NCBI RefSeq assembly: GCF_001719125.1
Contig: NZ_CP017006.1
Coordinates: 186,001 to 250,000, forward strand
DNA: 64,000 nucleotides
Origin: Sulfolobus sp. A20
Lineage (GTDB): Archaea; Thermoproteota; Thermoprotei_A; Sulfolobales; Sulfolobaceae
Direction of reading: 5' to 3'
This document shows, one piece after another, positions 26,952-36,223 of the stretch. The notes under the pieces are model-generated. The model did no database searches, was not told the origin of the DNA, and saw only the letters and a list, made by a program, of their open reading frames with translations. Made by a program: the position numbers and the translations under genes. Position 1 is the first letter of the stretch, and each line of letters begins with the position of its first letter.

Positions 26952-27449
26952 TTACTGCAAGATCTTTAACCTTTTAAGCGAAAAATAAGCCTTCAATAAA
27001 TCTTCAGAATAAATAAAAGGTGAATATTTCGAACAATCCCTATTTCTCTTCACGCATACTATTTTAATTCTAGAATCATAAAATCTAGCCGATAACAGAT
27101 CTAATGGAGAAGAGCAGATAGTAACAACATCTAAGGGATCCCATTTCGTTAGACTAAATAATAATTTATATGGTTCAGGGGATGGCTTAGTTTTTCCTTG
27201 ATTATAAATCACATACTTAGGTTCTAAACGGATACGAGATATAACATCTTCTGTAGTAAACTTATCATAGGGGGAAAGAATAGCCATATCATAAATTGAC
27301 AAATACTTATTAACCTCTGACCAATCCTTATTTACGCTATAAGAAACTGGCAAGGTCGATAAGCTCATACCTTTATACTGATTGTATAGATGATCTGTTA
27401 AATCTATGTCTAAAATAACACCGTCCAACCAAATAGCTAGATTTACCAT
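26952..27449 (-). CDS. HAD-superfamily-like protein, degenerate
   Basis: 165 residues. WLDGVILDIDLTDHLYN at the N terminus sits where HAD motif I (DxDGTL) belongs, and KPSPEPYKLLFSLTKWDPLDVVTICSSPLDLLSARFYDSRI is the typical HAD motif III-IV region (K.P.P..., GDs.D...A). The nucleophile Asp is ambiguous and the motif IV Asp pair is replaced (SSPLDLL), so phosphatase activity is doubtful. It is divergent from the LbpA gene at 27504 with a 54-bp shared promoter. Confidence 0.65.
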   Translation of the reverse strand: MVNLAIWLDGVILDIDLTDHLYNQYKGMSLSTLPVSYSVNKDWSEVNKYLSIYDMAILSPYDKFTTEDVISRIRLEPKYVIYNQGKTKPSPEPYKLLFSLTKWDPLDVVTICSSPLDLLSARFYDSRIKIVCVKRNRDCSKYSPFIYSEDLLKAYFSLKRLKILQ

Positions 27450-27503
27450 TAATAAAGTTTGATTAAATAAAGTTTATAAGCTTAAATATATTTAAAAATA
27501 ATT

Positions 27504-27926
27504 ATGAAGGTTCTAGGTTTCAATTTCCCAGATGATCTATTATACGATACAGAGAAGCACGTCTGGATTAGGATCGAGAACGATAATGTTATAAGTATAG
27601 GTATAACGGATCTAGGTCAATATATGGCGGGAAAGATATTTCAAGTAACTGTGAAGAATAAAGGCGAAAAGATTAGTAGCAGAACTATAATATTTTCCTT
27701 GGAAAGCGCTAAATGGGTAGGGAAAATTAGATTGCCAATAGAAGGAGAAGTACTTGACGTTAATGATAAGGTAATAAAGGATCCCTCATTACTTAACCAA
27801 AGCCCTTATGATAATTGGATAGTTAAAGTAAAGGTAGATGATGTATCTACGGTTAAAAACAAGTTCAAAACAATAAATGAAGCATACAAACAGTTCGAAG
27901 AAGAGGCTAAGAGAATTGCCAGATGA
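27504..27926 (+). CDS. lbpA: Lipoate-binding protein LbpA, first copy (GcvH-like)
   Basis: 140-residue GcvH-like lipoyl-domain protein. Lipoylation lysine K70 in FSLESAKWVGKI; flanked by VISIGITDLGQYMAGKIFQVTV and the second half IRLPIEGEVLDVNDKVIKDPSLLNQSPYDNWIVKV, as in glycine-cleavage H protein. No glycine-cleavage genes (gcvP/T) are visible in this window, and sHdr-linked LbpA proteins carry the sulfur substrate on lipoate. A second LbpA lies at 52449. ATG start, TTTAAATATATTT upstream. It overlaps the next gene. Confidence 0.88.
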   Translation: MKVLGFNFPDDLLYDTEKHVWIRIENDNVISIGITDLGQYMAGKIFQVTVKNKGEKISSRTIIFSLESAKWVGKIRLPIEGEVLDVNDKVIKDPSLLNQSPYDNWIVKVKVDDVSTVKNKFKTINEAYKQFEEEAKRIAR

Positions 27927-28242
27927 TAAAGATAAGTTACTTAAAGCATTAGATAAATTTGATAGATTTCACATATATCTCGCAGGCATAAGGGAAAACT
28001 GCCTATTACTAGTGTCAGATGTTGAATTGCCTAAGGAGATAGAAGTAGATGGGCAAGTATTTACAATACTTCATTATAAGCCTGAGGAGTATTTACAAGA
28101 GGTGATAAAGAGAGAGGAGGAATTGTTTAGACGATATAAAGTCTACTATTTTGTGAAATCTTACATGAGAAGAATTTTAGATACGTTAGCATATGCAGAA
28201 GTAGAGAGGATGAGCTTGGATAATGACACTTTTAATCCCTAG
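27877..28242 (+). CDS. Hypothetical protein after lbpA
   Basis: 121 residues if starting at ATG 27877, which overlaps lbpA by 50 nt; a TTG at 27916 with GAGG just upstream would reduce the overlap to 11 nt and is a real alternative. The protein is acidic/basic mixed: LLKALDKFDRFHIYLAGIRENCLLLVSDVELPKEIEVDG and later VIKREEELFRRYKVYYFVKSYM, suggesting a small alpha/beta fold. No known family. Its link to lbpA by overlap suggests a role in LbpA handling. Convergent overlap of 11 nt with the MFS gene. Confidence 0.6.
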   Translation: MKHTNSSKKRLRELPDDKDKLLKALDKFDRFHIYLAGIRENCLLLVSDVELPKEIEVDGQVFTILHYKPEEYLQEVIKREEELFRRYKVYYFVKSYMRRILDTLAYAEVERMSLDNDTFNP

Positions 28243-29368
28243 ACCAATTATTTTTTAATGATGAGTAAAACACTAGGGAGATTAATGATATCAAACCAAC
28301 AAAAATCCACAGATATGTATAAGAGAATATTTCAATAAATAATGGAGACACTAAAGAAGCCAATATTCCGCTTGATTGCCAAAATAAGTTTGATATACCG
28401 GTTACACTACCTGACTTCTCCTTACCCCCTTCCAAAGCTAATATAGTAGAGTTAGCTGGTGTTATCATGAACCTGAAGAATCCTATACATATGGCAATCA
28501 ATCCAAGGTAAATTATGTTAAACGTTATAGAAATCATTACTATAGAGAAGCTATAAAATATGATAGAAAATACTACTGTCTTCTTAAGACCTATTTTATT
28601 TATTAAGTATCCAGATAAAATAGTAGATAAAATTCCTGCTAATGCCGTAAATGAGTATACTAATCCTGACAGATAAGCGTTTCTTATAACATCTAACAAA
28701 TACTTGTAAAGATATAATACAAGAATCCAATATGAGAGGAAGAATAAAAATCCACCTATTGCGATAAAAATTATACTCTTATTAGATATTAGCGTTTTAA
28801 TCTCTATTCTTTGCGAGTGGACTTTTATAGAAGGCAAAAAGAATGCTGATAGGATAGCCAGAGTAATCGATAATATAGCTATAAAGTAAAAAGGGGTTCC
28901 CCAACTAAATCTTAAAGCTAAGAAAGTGATTATAATGCCAGATGCTACAATCGATGTAGGCCATGCCAGACTATATATGCTCATAGCAAGAGGCAAATCT
29001 TTACCGGAAAAGGTATTGCTCAAAATTTTGATCGTTATTGGATAAATCCATCCTGAGGAAAAACCCATGAAGAAACTTGTTATATATTCAATCATAAGAG
29101 AGACATAATAAGCTGAGACTACAGATGTTATTGTAATTCCAACTAAGGAGAGGACTATCAGCGACTTAGCTGATAAATAGTCTGACAGTATTCCAGCCGG
29201 TAATTGAGCTAGAATATATCCCGTGAAGAATAGGGCAAAAATTATGCTATTCGAAATTAGTGAGGATTTGAACGGAGAGAGCGGTGCAATTATTGACCAA
29301 GAGACTCTAGAAAAGTATGATAAAAAGAAAGATGTAGATGATAAGAGTATGATTGTCTTACCTTTCAT
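28232..29368 (-). CDS. Major facilitator superfamily transporter
   Basis: 378 residues with about 12 transmembrane helices. MFS signatures: FTGYILAQLPAGILSDYLSAKSLI (~50-72, the GxLxDrxGrr loop in variant form) and LAGILSTILSGYLINKIGLKKT in the second half. Substrate unknown; the aromatic/anion family resemblance is weak. It stands in the sulfur-gene neighbourhood, so export or uptake of a sulfur or organic compound is possible but not shown. ATG start, AT-rich upstream shared with the Lrs14-like gene at 29546. Confidence 0.85.
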   Translation of the reverse strand: MKGKTIILLSSTSFFLSYFSRVSWSIIAPLSPFKSSLISNSIIFALFFTGYILAQLPAGILSDYLSAKSLIVLSLVGITITSVVSAYYVSLMIEYITSFFMGFSSGWIYPITIKILSNTFSGKDLPLAMSIYSLAWPTSIVASGIIITFLALRFSWGTPFYFIAILSITLAILSAFFLPSIKVHSQRIEIKTLISNKSIIFIAIGGFLFFLSYWILVLYLYKYLLDVIRNAYLSGLVYSFTALAGILSTILSGYLINKIGLKKTVVFSIIFYSFSIVMISITFNIIYLGLIAICIGFFRFMITPANSTILALEGGKEKSGSVTGISNLFWQSSGILASLVSPLFIEIFSYTYLWIFVGLISLISLVFYSSLKNNWSRD

Positions 29369-29469
29369 AATCTTAGATATAACATTTAAACAAAAATAGA
29401 TAACTATACATAGTGAGGAAGAGGTAAGATGAATTGAATTTTTACTAATTATAAATTAATATATGAATA

Positions 29470-29497
29470 ACATTTGTACATATTTGTGTGTAAATGT
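29470..29497. promoter_or_regulatory. Inverted repeat upstream of Lrs14-like gene (candidate operator)
   Basis: ACATTTGTACA (29470-29480) and TGTGTAAATGT (29487-29497) are imperfect inverted repeats (9 of 11 positions) with a 6-bp centre. It is 49 bp before the regulator start at 29546, a normal place for an autoregulatory site. Confidence 0.4.
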
Positions 29498-29545
29498 ATA
29501 TGTGAATATATATGGCTTTTTTAAGCAACTAAGTTAAATCTATAG

Positions 29546-29944
29546 ATGGTGGAAACAAAAATGGCGGAAAAAGTCAGGTTCCCTGATGGGAGAGAAGTAG
29601 AGGTAGACGACTTTATAGCTTTCATGTATGGACTCTCCAAGAGCGACATAGAAGTTCTACACGTGTTATTAGCTAATGGCAAAATGACAACTGATGAGCT
29701 GGCTGAGAAATTAAATGTAACAAAAGCTTCGATAAGCAAAGCACTAAATAATTTATTAGACAAGGGATTAATTGAGAGAGAGAAAGCTATTAGTGATAAA
29801 GAGGAAAAGAAAGGCAGACCAAACTACATCTATTGGGTAGAAAAGGAAAGATTATACAGAAAACTAGAATCAGATCTAGAAAAATTAGCCGGTGCGATGA
29901 AACAAACCTTGCAGAAGACTGCAGCATTAGAAATAGTAATTTAA
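29546..29944 (+). CDS. Lrs14-like winged-helix regulator 3
   Basis: 132 residues. RFPDGREVEVDDFIAFMYGLSKSDIEVLHVLL, winged helix (TTDELAEKLNVTKASISKALNNLLDKGLIER), wing KKGRPNYIYWV and a long C-terminal helix. It is the most basic and longest of the three paralogues. ATG 29546 or ATG 29561 (MAEKVRFPDG) are both possible; GGTGG before the second supports it. Upstream lies an inverted repeat and TATATATGG. S. acidocaldarius has several such genes near its arnA/arnB region, consistent with this neighbourhood. Confidence 0.82.
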   Translation: MVETKMAEKVRFPDGREVEVDDFIAFMYGLSKSDIEVLHVLLANGKMTTDELAEKLNVTKASISKALNNLLDKGLIEREKAISDKEEKKGRPNYIYWVEKERLYRKLESDLEKLAGAMKQTLQKTAALEIVI

Positions 29945-30008
29945 AATTTTTCTAAAAATAACGCCTTTATTGAACTTCTTTAAATTAAATATGTACCTTT
30001 TATGACGT

Positions 30009-30332
30009 TTACTGTTGAGTATTCTGATTTTCCGTTTTCTCTTCTGACTTCTCTTCAGTCTGCTTTTTCTCCTCTTTTTTAGTTTCTTTCTTTGGCTTCT
30101 TAATCCTCTCTACACCTATTTCAAAGAAATATTTGACGCCATTTCCCTCACATTGCTTCGTGATCAAATTCTCTGACCTATTTAAAGGTGTACATTTAAC
30201 GTCAGCTTCTTTAACTAATTCATCAATAAATTTCCTCGCATTAATTAATTCTCTGAAGTTCCTTTCTATTGTTATAGTATCTTTACCAGTTCTCTCAACT
30301 TTTGCCTTCAAATGATATTTCACGACTTTCAT
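30009..30332 (-). CDS. Hypothetical protein with charged tail
   Basis: 107 residues. A compact N-terminal domain (KVVKYHLKAKVERTGKDTITIERNFRELINARKFIDELV.., with two cysteines) is followed by about 35 residues that are almost only K, E, T and Q (KKPKKETKKEEKKQTEEK), a disordered tail seen in nucleic-acid- or ribosome-associated archaeal proteins. No family recognised. Start ATG; a promoter region with TATAAGC lies between it and the membrane protein on the other strand. Confidence 0.6.
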   Translation of the reverse strand: MKVVKYHLKAKVERTGKDTITIERNFRELINARKFIDELVKEADVKCTPLNRSENLITKQCEGNGVKYFFEIGVERIKKPKKETKKEEKKQTEEKSEEKTENQNTQQ

Positions 30333-30384
30333 GGTAAAAGATGAATTCGTATAAGCTTATAAATCTGATTTCCTATATTGTTCT

Positions 30385-30681
30385 GTGCTACCAGTTATCA
30401 CTACAAGTGGGATTGTATCTCTAGTTGTAGCATTTCTATTAGGACTACTAATAGGTCTTCTAGTAAGAAAAGTTATAGCAGTAGGTCTTATACTACTAGC
30501 AATAGTACTTATCCTCTTAGCTGTTGGATACATAACACCAAACCAAATTGTTACATTCCTACATAGCGTAAGTAGCCAATTGCCATCTATCTTATCAAAG
30601 GCAAACGCATTGAAAGGAATAATTCCCTACGATTCACTAGTATTCATAATTGGCTTCGTAATAGGTATAATAAAAGGATGA
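30385..30681 (+). CDS. Small membrane protein
   Basis: 98 residues beginning with GTG; the reading in the other frame is a shadow. Three hydrophobic stretches: SGIVSLVVAFLLGLLIGLLV, VIAVGLILLAIVLILLAVGY and the terminal LVFIIGFVIGIIKG, linked by a short loop with IVTFLHSVSSQLPSIL. It resembles small FUN14- or phage-holin-size proteins but no motif decides. Unknown function. The gene ends one base before the stop of the convergent DUF2258-like gene. Confidence 0.65.
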   Translation: MLPVITTSGIVSLVVAFLLGLLIGLLVRKVIAVGLILLAIVLILLAVGYITPNQIVTFLHSVSSQLPSILSKANALKGIIPYDSLVFIIGFVIGIIKG

Positions 30682-31146
30682 CTACTTTAGAATATTAATA
30701 ATATCTTGAAGTTTTTGCCTTAATTCGTCAATCTCCTTTTTTAGCATCTCGTTCTCTTGAACTATTCCTTTATACCTTTTTTCACACTCCTCCTCTGGAA
30801 TATATCTTGTAATCCTTACGTTAGTAAAAGTGAGTTTATTAGCTTGTTCGTCGTATTCAGCATCAACCAGTATTCTAATAACGTCGAGCTTACCTAGCCT
30901 CATTTCTTCAACGATTTTATGATATAATTGTTTATTTAACTCACTTACATCCCTAACAATAACATCTTTCGGAGCTACTCTACTGAATGCTACTAAAGCA
31001 ACTCTTCTTAACTTATCAGCATATCTCGCAGCTATAATTAGCCCGGTACTTAATTCAAACTTGTTTTTACCTAAAGCTGAAATCCTGCTCTGAGTATGTT
31101 CATATTCTTCCGCTCTCTCAATATCACGATTAAAATCTTCTGTCAT
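30682..31146 (-). CDS. DUF2258-like protein with C-terminal coiled coil
   Basis: 154 residues: LSTGLIIAARYADKLRRVALVAFSRVAPKDVIVRDVSELNKQLYHKIVEEMRLGKLDVIRI, a mixed domain conserved in crenarchaea (DUF2258-like), then a coiled coil at the end (YKGIVQENEMLKKEIDELRQKLQDIINIL, heptads of L/I). Domain assignment is from remembered sequence character and needs an HMM check. No catalytic residues apparent; a DNA- or RNA-associated role is possible. Confidence 0.6.
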   Translation of the reverse strand: MTEDFNRDIERAEEYEHTQSRISALGKNKFELSTGLIIAARYADKLRRVALVAFSRVAPKDVIVRDVSELNKQLYHKIVEEMRLGKLDVIRILVDAEYDEQANKLTFTNVRITRYIPEEECEKRYKGIVQENEMLKKEIDELRQKLQDIINILK

Positions 31147-31458
31147 ACATTTACTATTTATAGTAATTAGAAATATAAACCTTTCACATATTCTTTACGT
31201 TTTCAAAAACATGCCATTCAGAAAGAGAGCCATTGAGATAAATGTGATGGATACTCAGTTCCTCCACGCGTTAAAAAGGCTTGCCCTCTTTTATCAAGTT
31301 TTAAATAATTTCTCATGGGAATTCACGTAAAATTTAGACTATATCCCTAATAACATCGACAATGATAAAACTTTAAGAATAGAGTTTTTAATAATTATCC
31401 AAACTAAGAGAGCTTTTAAAACATCATGTGTATTTTGCCTTAAATATTCATTATAACC
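31147..31458. other. Intergenic region with a possible 39-codon frame
   Basis: 312 bp with no convincing gene. An open frame from ATG 31211 to TAA 31330 on the plus strand would give 39 residues (MPFRKRAIEINVMDTQFLHA...), with no Shine-Dalgarno or clear TATA box; it may be a fragment of a lost gene or of a transposase. A short GC-richer block spans about 31255-31295. Confidence 0.3.
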
Positions 31459-32208
31459 TTAAGACGATGTTACTGTAACTGATCCATCTTCATTTATATC
31501 AACTTTTTTGATATTCTTATTCTCCTGCAGCAGTTTAGACGGCTTAACACAACTAATACCCAGTTCGTTACATATTCCCTCAACTATTTTGTCTAAACTC
31601 CATAATGATAAGGGCGATTTAAGTTTTCTAATGAGTACTATGTCAGAAAGTTCATTGCATATGTTGATGGAAAGTCTTGTGCATGTTTCCTTAATTTCCT
31701 CTATTTTAATTGGTATATTGCCATTTGACTCACAAGATTTCCACTGAACTAAATTCCTTAATGCTCTAAATGAGTTTTCCACCGTAGAAATCTCGTCTCG
31801 ACGTATAAAAGCTGTTATCGACAGAGACAAGAAGGGAAGAATTGCCTTTCTTATCCTTTCACAAGTGAACTTTGAAAGATTAAATCTTATATTAAATGGA
31901 AACTCTCCACATATAACATTTGAGTCGTAAAGAGCATAATAACATATTGGGTCTCCTTCTTCGCATATTCGCTTGAAATTGTACTCAGATAATACTATAG
32001 GAGAATATCCGAAACTAGCTAACTCGACTAAAACGCTTTTATCGTTTGAAAGAGCCAAAATATTAATATCAGATATTCCTTCGACAAAATCCTCTTCCCT
32101 AGTATAAGAGCCGAAGAATGCTAGAACCTTAACCTTCTTACAAATTTCTAATAATTCACTCACAAAAATCTCCTTAGACGGAAAATTATTATAATTACTG
32201 CTAAGCAT
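31459..32208 (-). CDS. Nucleotidyltransferase-domain protein
   Basis: 249 residues. N-terminal VKVLAFFGSYTREEDFVEGISDINILAL is the GS..(x)..SDIDxx pattern of MNT/pol-beta nucleotidyltransferases (Asp-x-Asp becomes Asp-x-Asn in SDIN, so the second carboxylate is lost). The middle is helical (HEPN-like? FRALRNLVQWKS...), and the tail is hydrophilic, ending DINEDGSVTVTSS. It may be a stand-alone MNT-HEPN-type regulator, but no toxin partner is near. ATG start; convergent-free, 201 bp from aconitase. Confidence 0.6.
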   Translation of the reverse strand: MLSSNYNNFPSKEIFVSELLEICKKVKVLAFFGSYTREEDFVEGISDINILALSNDKSVLVELASFGYSPIVLSEYNFKRICEEGDPICYYALYDSNVICGEFPFNIRFNLSKFTCERIRKAILPFLSLSITAFIRRDEISTVENSFRALRNLVQWKSCESNGNIPIKIEEIKETCTRLSINICNELSDIVLIRKLKSPLSLWSLDKIVEGICNELGISCVKPSKLLQENKNIKKVDINEDGSVTVTSS

Positions 32209-32409
32209 CAGATGGTTTAAAACTTAAACTAAGAGGAGAAGCTTTACAGAATAAGAAATCTTTACCATTTATGACAGGAAGGAAGTCAGTATATCGCTAG
32301 TCAAAAATTTTTAAAATCTATTAAAAATACTGGAATAATGTTTGTTTTCAGAAGTTTCATAAGCATCTCGTAGATTAGGTTTTTTAAAGCGGAAGATAAA
32401 TATTAAAAC

Positions 32410-34974
32410 ATGCCAAGTAAGTTTTTATATAAGAATACTGAATTATACTACTATCCTCTAAAAGAATTGGAGGAAAAAGGATATAAGATTAGCGATCTAC
32501 CTTATTCAATAAGAATATTAATAGAGAACGTTTACAGAAATCTAGACGGAAACAAGATAACTCAAGAAGATTTAGATGCAATAGCTAATTGGAAAGTAGG
32601 AAAAGAATTCGCCTTTATGCCTACTAGAGTTGTGATGCAAGATTACACTGGAGTTCCCTTGTTAGTTGATTTAGCAGCTATGAGGGATATAGTCAGAAAA
32701 ATAGGAAAAGATCCAAAGATTATAAATCCCGTAATACCTGCTGACTTAGTTATAGATCACTCAATCCAAGTGGACTACTTTGGAACGATTTATTCATTAG
32801 ATTTTAACATGAAGAAAGAATTCGAGAGAAACTATGAAAGATATCAATTTCTAAAGTGGGCACAAGGCTCTTTTAGAAATTTAAGAATTGTCCCACCTGG
32901 AAAAGGTATAATCCATCAAGTGAATTTAGAGTATCTAAGTACGGTAGTCACTAAGTCTGAGGTCAAAGGCGTTTTAACGGCATATCCAGAGGTAATTATA
33001 GGAACAGATTCTCACACTACTATGATAGAGGGTTTAGGAATCTTAGGTTGGGGAGTAGGAGGATTAGAAGCAGAATCTGTTCTCCTAGGCGAGCCATATT
33101 ACATGAACGTACCAGAAGTAATCGGAGTGAGATTAACTGGTGAGATTCAAGAAGGAGTTACTCCGACAGACGTCGTATTGTATATTACGGAATTACTTAG
33201 AAAGAAGAATGTTGTAAATAAGTTTGTAGAGTTCTTTGGACCATCATTATCACTTCTATCAGTACCTGATAGAGCAACAATAGCAAACATGGCTCCAGAG
33301 TACGGAGCTACTGCAGCTTACTTCCCCATAGATGATGAAACCATAAAGTATCTAAAATTAACTAATAGAGATGGTGATTTCGTTAAAACATATGCCGAAT
33401 TACAAGGATTATTTTACAATAACATGTTAAAAGTTAGATATTCTGATGTTGTTGAAGTAGATTTAAGTAAAATTGAACCTTCAATAGCAGGACCGAGAAA
33501 CCCAGATGAGAGAATAGCATTGAAAGATGCTCCTAACAAGTTGAAAGTTAAAGAAAAGAAGAAAGGTAGGTTCATAGAAGACAATAATGTAGTATTAGCC
33601 GCTATAACGAGCTGTACAAATACTTCAAATCCTACTGTCATGTTAGGAGCTGGAATCTTAGCTAAAAAGGCTGTAGAGCTTGGGTTAAGAGTTCCTTCGT
33701 ACGTAAAGACAAGTACTGCCCCAGGCTCTCCGATTGTTGCAGAATATTTAAAGGAGACTGGATTGTTACCATACTTAGAGGCTTTAGGCTTTCACATTGT
33801 AGGATTTGGATGTACTACTTGCATAGGAAACGCTGGACCATTACCTAAGCACATTGAAGACGATATCAAAAACAATGGAATAGAGGCTTATTCAGTGATC
33901 AGCGGGAATAGAAACTTTGAAGGGAGAATAAATCCACTATTAAAAGGAACTTTCCTAGCCTCACCAATCCTAGTAGTTGCTTATGCTTTAGCTGGAAGAA
34001 TTGATATTGACTTCTATAACGAGCCAATAGGCTATGATCCAAATGGCAAACCAGTTTATTTAAGGGATATTTGGCCAACTATGAAGGAAATTAAGACTTA
34101 CATGAATTTAGCCTTAAACCCAGAAATTTATAAGAAAAGATCTAACATATTTGAAGGAAATGAGTTATGGAACTCACTAAAGGCTCCACAAGGAGATGTT
34201 TATAATTGGGATGAGAAATCAACATATATTAGATTACCACCATGGTTCGCTGAAAAGGAAGAAGAATTGAATGATGTGATTAACGCTAGGATTCTTCTCC
34301 TTCTAGGAGATAAAGTAACTACAGACCACATTTCACCAGCAGGTCCTATAACGCCAGATTCTCCAGCTGGACAATACCTTAAATCATTAGGGGCTTCTGA
34401 GTTAAACACCTATGGTGCTAGAAGGGGAAATCATGAGGTAATGCTAAGAGGAGGGTTCTTTAACCCAAAGCTTAAGAACCTATTAGTAGATAAAGAAGGA
34501 GGTTATACAAAGCATTTACCTGAAGGTAAAGTAATGAGTGTATATGAGGCAGCAATGCAATATAAGAAAGAGGGAGTACCACTGGTAATTGTAGCAGGTA
34601 AACAATATGGAAGCGGGAGTTCAAGAGATTGGGCTGCAAAGGTTACTAAGCTTTTAGGCGTTAAAGCAGTATTAGCGGAGAGCTTTGAGAGAATACACAG
34701 AAGTAATCTAGTTTCTATGGGAGTTATACCAATTGAGATTCAAGATTGGAGAAAGCTTGGAATAAAGGGAGATGAGACTGTAAATATATACGGATTAAAA
34801 GATCTAACTCCGAAGAAGGAAGTCACTATTGAATTTATAAGAGATAATGGAGAAAAAATTGCTATAAAAGGTTTAGTGAGAGTTGATAATAACGCTGAAT
34901 TATCTTATGTAAAGGAAGGAGGAATATTAAATTATGTGCTCAAAAGATTTTTAGAACATGATGAAAAGAGTTAG
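32410..34974 (+). CDS. acnA: Aconitate hydratase (AcnA)
   Basis: 854 residues, full length for an aconitase A. Cluster cysteines in ITSCTNTSNPTVML and GFGCTTCIGNAGPL (the C-xx-C pair and the single Cys hold the [4Fe-4S]); IGTDSHTTMIEGLGILGWGVGG and the C-terminal swivel domain TYGARRGNHEVMLRGGFF, KQYGSGSSRDWAAK are all present. Converts citrate to isocitrate in the TCA cycle. Its stop overlaps the start of the FAU-1-like gene. A TATA-like TTTTAAAG lies at 32382-32390. Confidence 0.97.
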   Translation: MPSKFLYKNTELYYYPLKELEEKGYKISDLPYSIRILIENVYRNLDGNKITQEDLDAIANWKVGKEFAFMPTRVVMQDYTGVPLLVDLAAMRDIVRKIGKDPKIINPVIPADLVIDHSIQVDYFGTIYSLDFNMKKEFERNYERYQFLKWAQGSFRNLRIVPPGKGIIHQVNLEYLSTVVTKSEVKGVLTAYPEVIIGTDSHTTMIEGLGILGWGVGGLEAESVLLGEPYYMNVPEVIGVRLTGEIQEGVTPTDVVLYITELLRKKNVVNKFVEFFGPSLSLLSVPDRATIANMAPEYGATAAYFPIDDETIKYLKLTNRDGDFVKTYAELQGLFYNNMLKVRYSDVVEVDLSKIEPSIAGPRNPDERIALKDAPNKLKVKEKKKGRFIEDNNVVLAAITSCTNTSNPTVMLGAGILAKKAVELGLRVPSYVKTSTAPGSPIVAEYLKETGLLPYLEALGFHIVGFGCTTCIGNAGPLPKHIEDDIKNNGIEAYSVISGNRNFEGRINPLLKGTFLASPILVVAYALAGRIDIDFYNEPIGYDPNGKPVYLRDIWPTMKEIKTYMNLALNPEIYKKRSNIFEGNELWNSLKAPQGDVYNWDEKSTYIRLPPWFAEKEEELNDVINARILLLLGDKVTTDHISPAGPITPDSPAGQYLKSLGASELNTYGARRGNHEVMLRGGFFNPKLKNLLVDKEGGYTKHLPEGKVMSVYEAAMQYKKEGVPLVIVAGKQYGSGSSRDWAAKVTKLLGVKAVLAESFERIHRSNLVSMGVIPIEIQDWRKLGIKGDETVNIYGLKDLTPKKEVTIEFIRDNGEKIAIKGLVRVDNNAELSYVKEGGILNYVLKRFLEHDEKS

Positions 34975-36223
34975 AATAAGAGGAATTTACTCTACTGCAC
35001 TTACAGAAATTTTTTCATCACTTTTTTCCGTAGTGCAACAATCTTTTGAAATAGCTGAAAGGTTCATGCAAGAGATAAGAGAAGAACCAGCTGATATAAC
35101 GATTAAAGATGGAGAGGATAAAGGAACGCTAATCATTATGAGTGATGACGATATCTATGAGGATATAGCTAATGTTTTCAAGAATTCGTTCATATGGAGG
35201 AGTCCAGTAAAATTGTATTCTGTCATAGAACCAAAAGAAGACTGCACTTACTTGGAATTTAAGGTCGAACCTTGTATCAATAAAGGTTTGGTCGTGAAAG
35301 TCCCGTACGGAGATAATAAGATTGGATTAAGTGAACCAAAGGTAGTTAGTAAGTATGCAATGTTATGGAGAGGAAAAGGTTATACAGTGTTTTCTGAGCA
35401 CATAAGAGAAGACGAGGATAGGATTAGACTTTTACAGCTAAGTAAAAACCTTAATAAAAAAGGATATAACGTGAAGTGGAGGAGCAATGCTAGATTTGCA
35501 AACTTAGCTGAATTGAAAAATGATTTAGACAACTTATTACTGAGATACAACTCAGAAAATTTCGGAAATCAAGGTGAAGAATTTTATATTGTAAATATTT
35601 CTTTGACAGATAAATTATATCTAGACGATGTAAGGAAAAGGATAGTAAATACTGTTAAATTTCATCACATGTTAAAACTAAGCTATGGAAAAGAAGTTGA
35701 TATCGTAGAGGAAAATGGTGGTAGTTTAGCAAAACTATTGGATGGATTAGTTAGTGAGTTCTTAAACATTGAGCATATAAAGGCTGATGGGAAAGTGTTA
35801 TATCTAACTGGAGGTAGAGTCCTAGAGAAAAACATTGGAGAAAATGAGTACGTAATAAAGCTTAAACGAGATCTCAAAGAAGGTGGAGTACTTGATGGTA
35901 TTAACGAGAAAATCACAAAGGGAACTTATGATATAGTTGAATATGACTCTGAGAAGTGGTATCAAATACATCGATATTTTAATAGTGAAAATAAATTAAT
36001 TGGAACATATGTAAACATCTCTACTCCACCCGAGTTACTTAGAGGAAAAATAAGGTATCTAGATCTGGAGATTGATGTTGTGATTAAGGGTTCTGAGATA
36101 ATCGTATTGGATGAGGATGAGCTAGAAAAAAAGAGCAAATTCATGCCCTCTTCATTAGTGTCTAAAGCTAAAGAAGTTTTAAACAATATAGTTAAAATGG
36201 CTAAAGAAAATAAATTAACTTAA
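34958..36223 (+). CDS. RNase E/G-type RNA-binding protein FAU-1 (DUF402)
   Basis: 421 residues. Starts ATG 34958 or 34961, inside the aconitase 3' end. The N-terminal portion (RIRGIYSTALTEIFSSLFSVVQQS.., and LVVKVPYGDNKIGLSEPKVVSKYAMLWRGKG) matches the S1-like/RNase E/G-related archaeal FAU-1 family, and the C-terminal ~120 residues (DIVEYDSEKWYQIHRYFNSENKLIGTYVNISTPPELL... IVLDEDELE) form a DUF402 domain. FAU-1 homologues bind AU-rich RNA and process rRNA. No direct link to aconitase beyond the overlap. Confidence 0.8.
   Translation: MMKRVRIRGIYSTALTEIFSSLFSVVQQSFEIAERFMQEIREEPADITIKDGEDKGTLIIMSDDDIYEDIANVFKNSFIWRSPVKLYSVIEPKEDCTYLEFKVEPCINKGLVVKVPYGDNKIGLSEPKVVSKYAMLWRGKGYTVFSEHIREDEDRIRLLQLSKNLNKKGYNVKWRSNARFANLAELKNDLDNLLLRYNSENFGNQGEEFYIVNISLTDKLYLDDVRKRIVNTVKFHHMLKLSYGKEVDIVEENGGSLAKLLDGLVSEFLNIEHIKADGKVLYLTGGRVLEKNIGENEYVIKLKRDLKEGGVLDGINEKITKGTYDIVEYDSEKWYQIHRYFNSENKLIGTYVNISTPPELLRGKIRYLDLEIDVVIKGSEIIVLDEDELEKKSKFMPSSLVSKAKEVLNNIVKMAKENKLT

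Noticed and set aside
29680-29720. CTGATGAGCTGGCTGAG as a C/D box
   Set aside because: Inside a well-supported winged-helix coding region with spacing too short for a guide.
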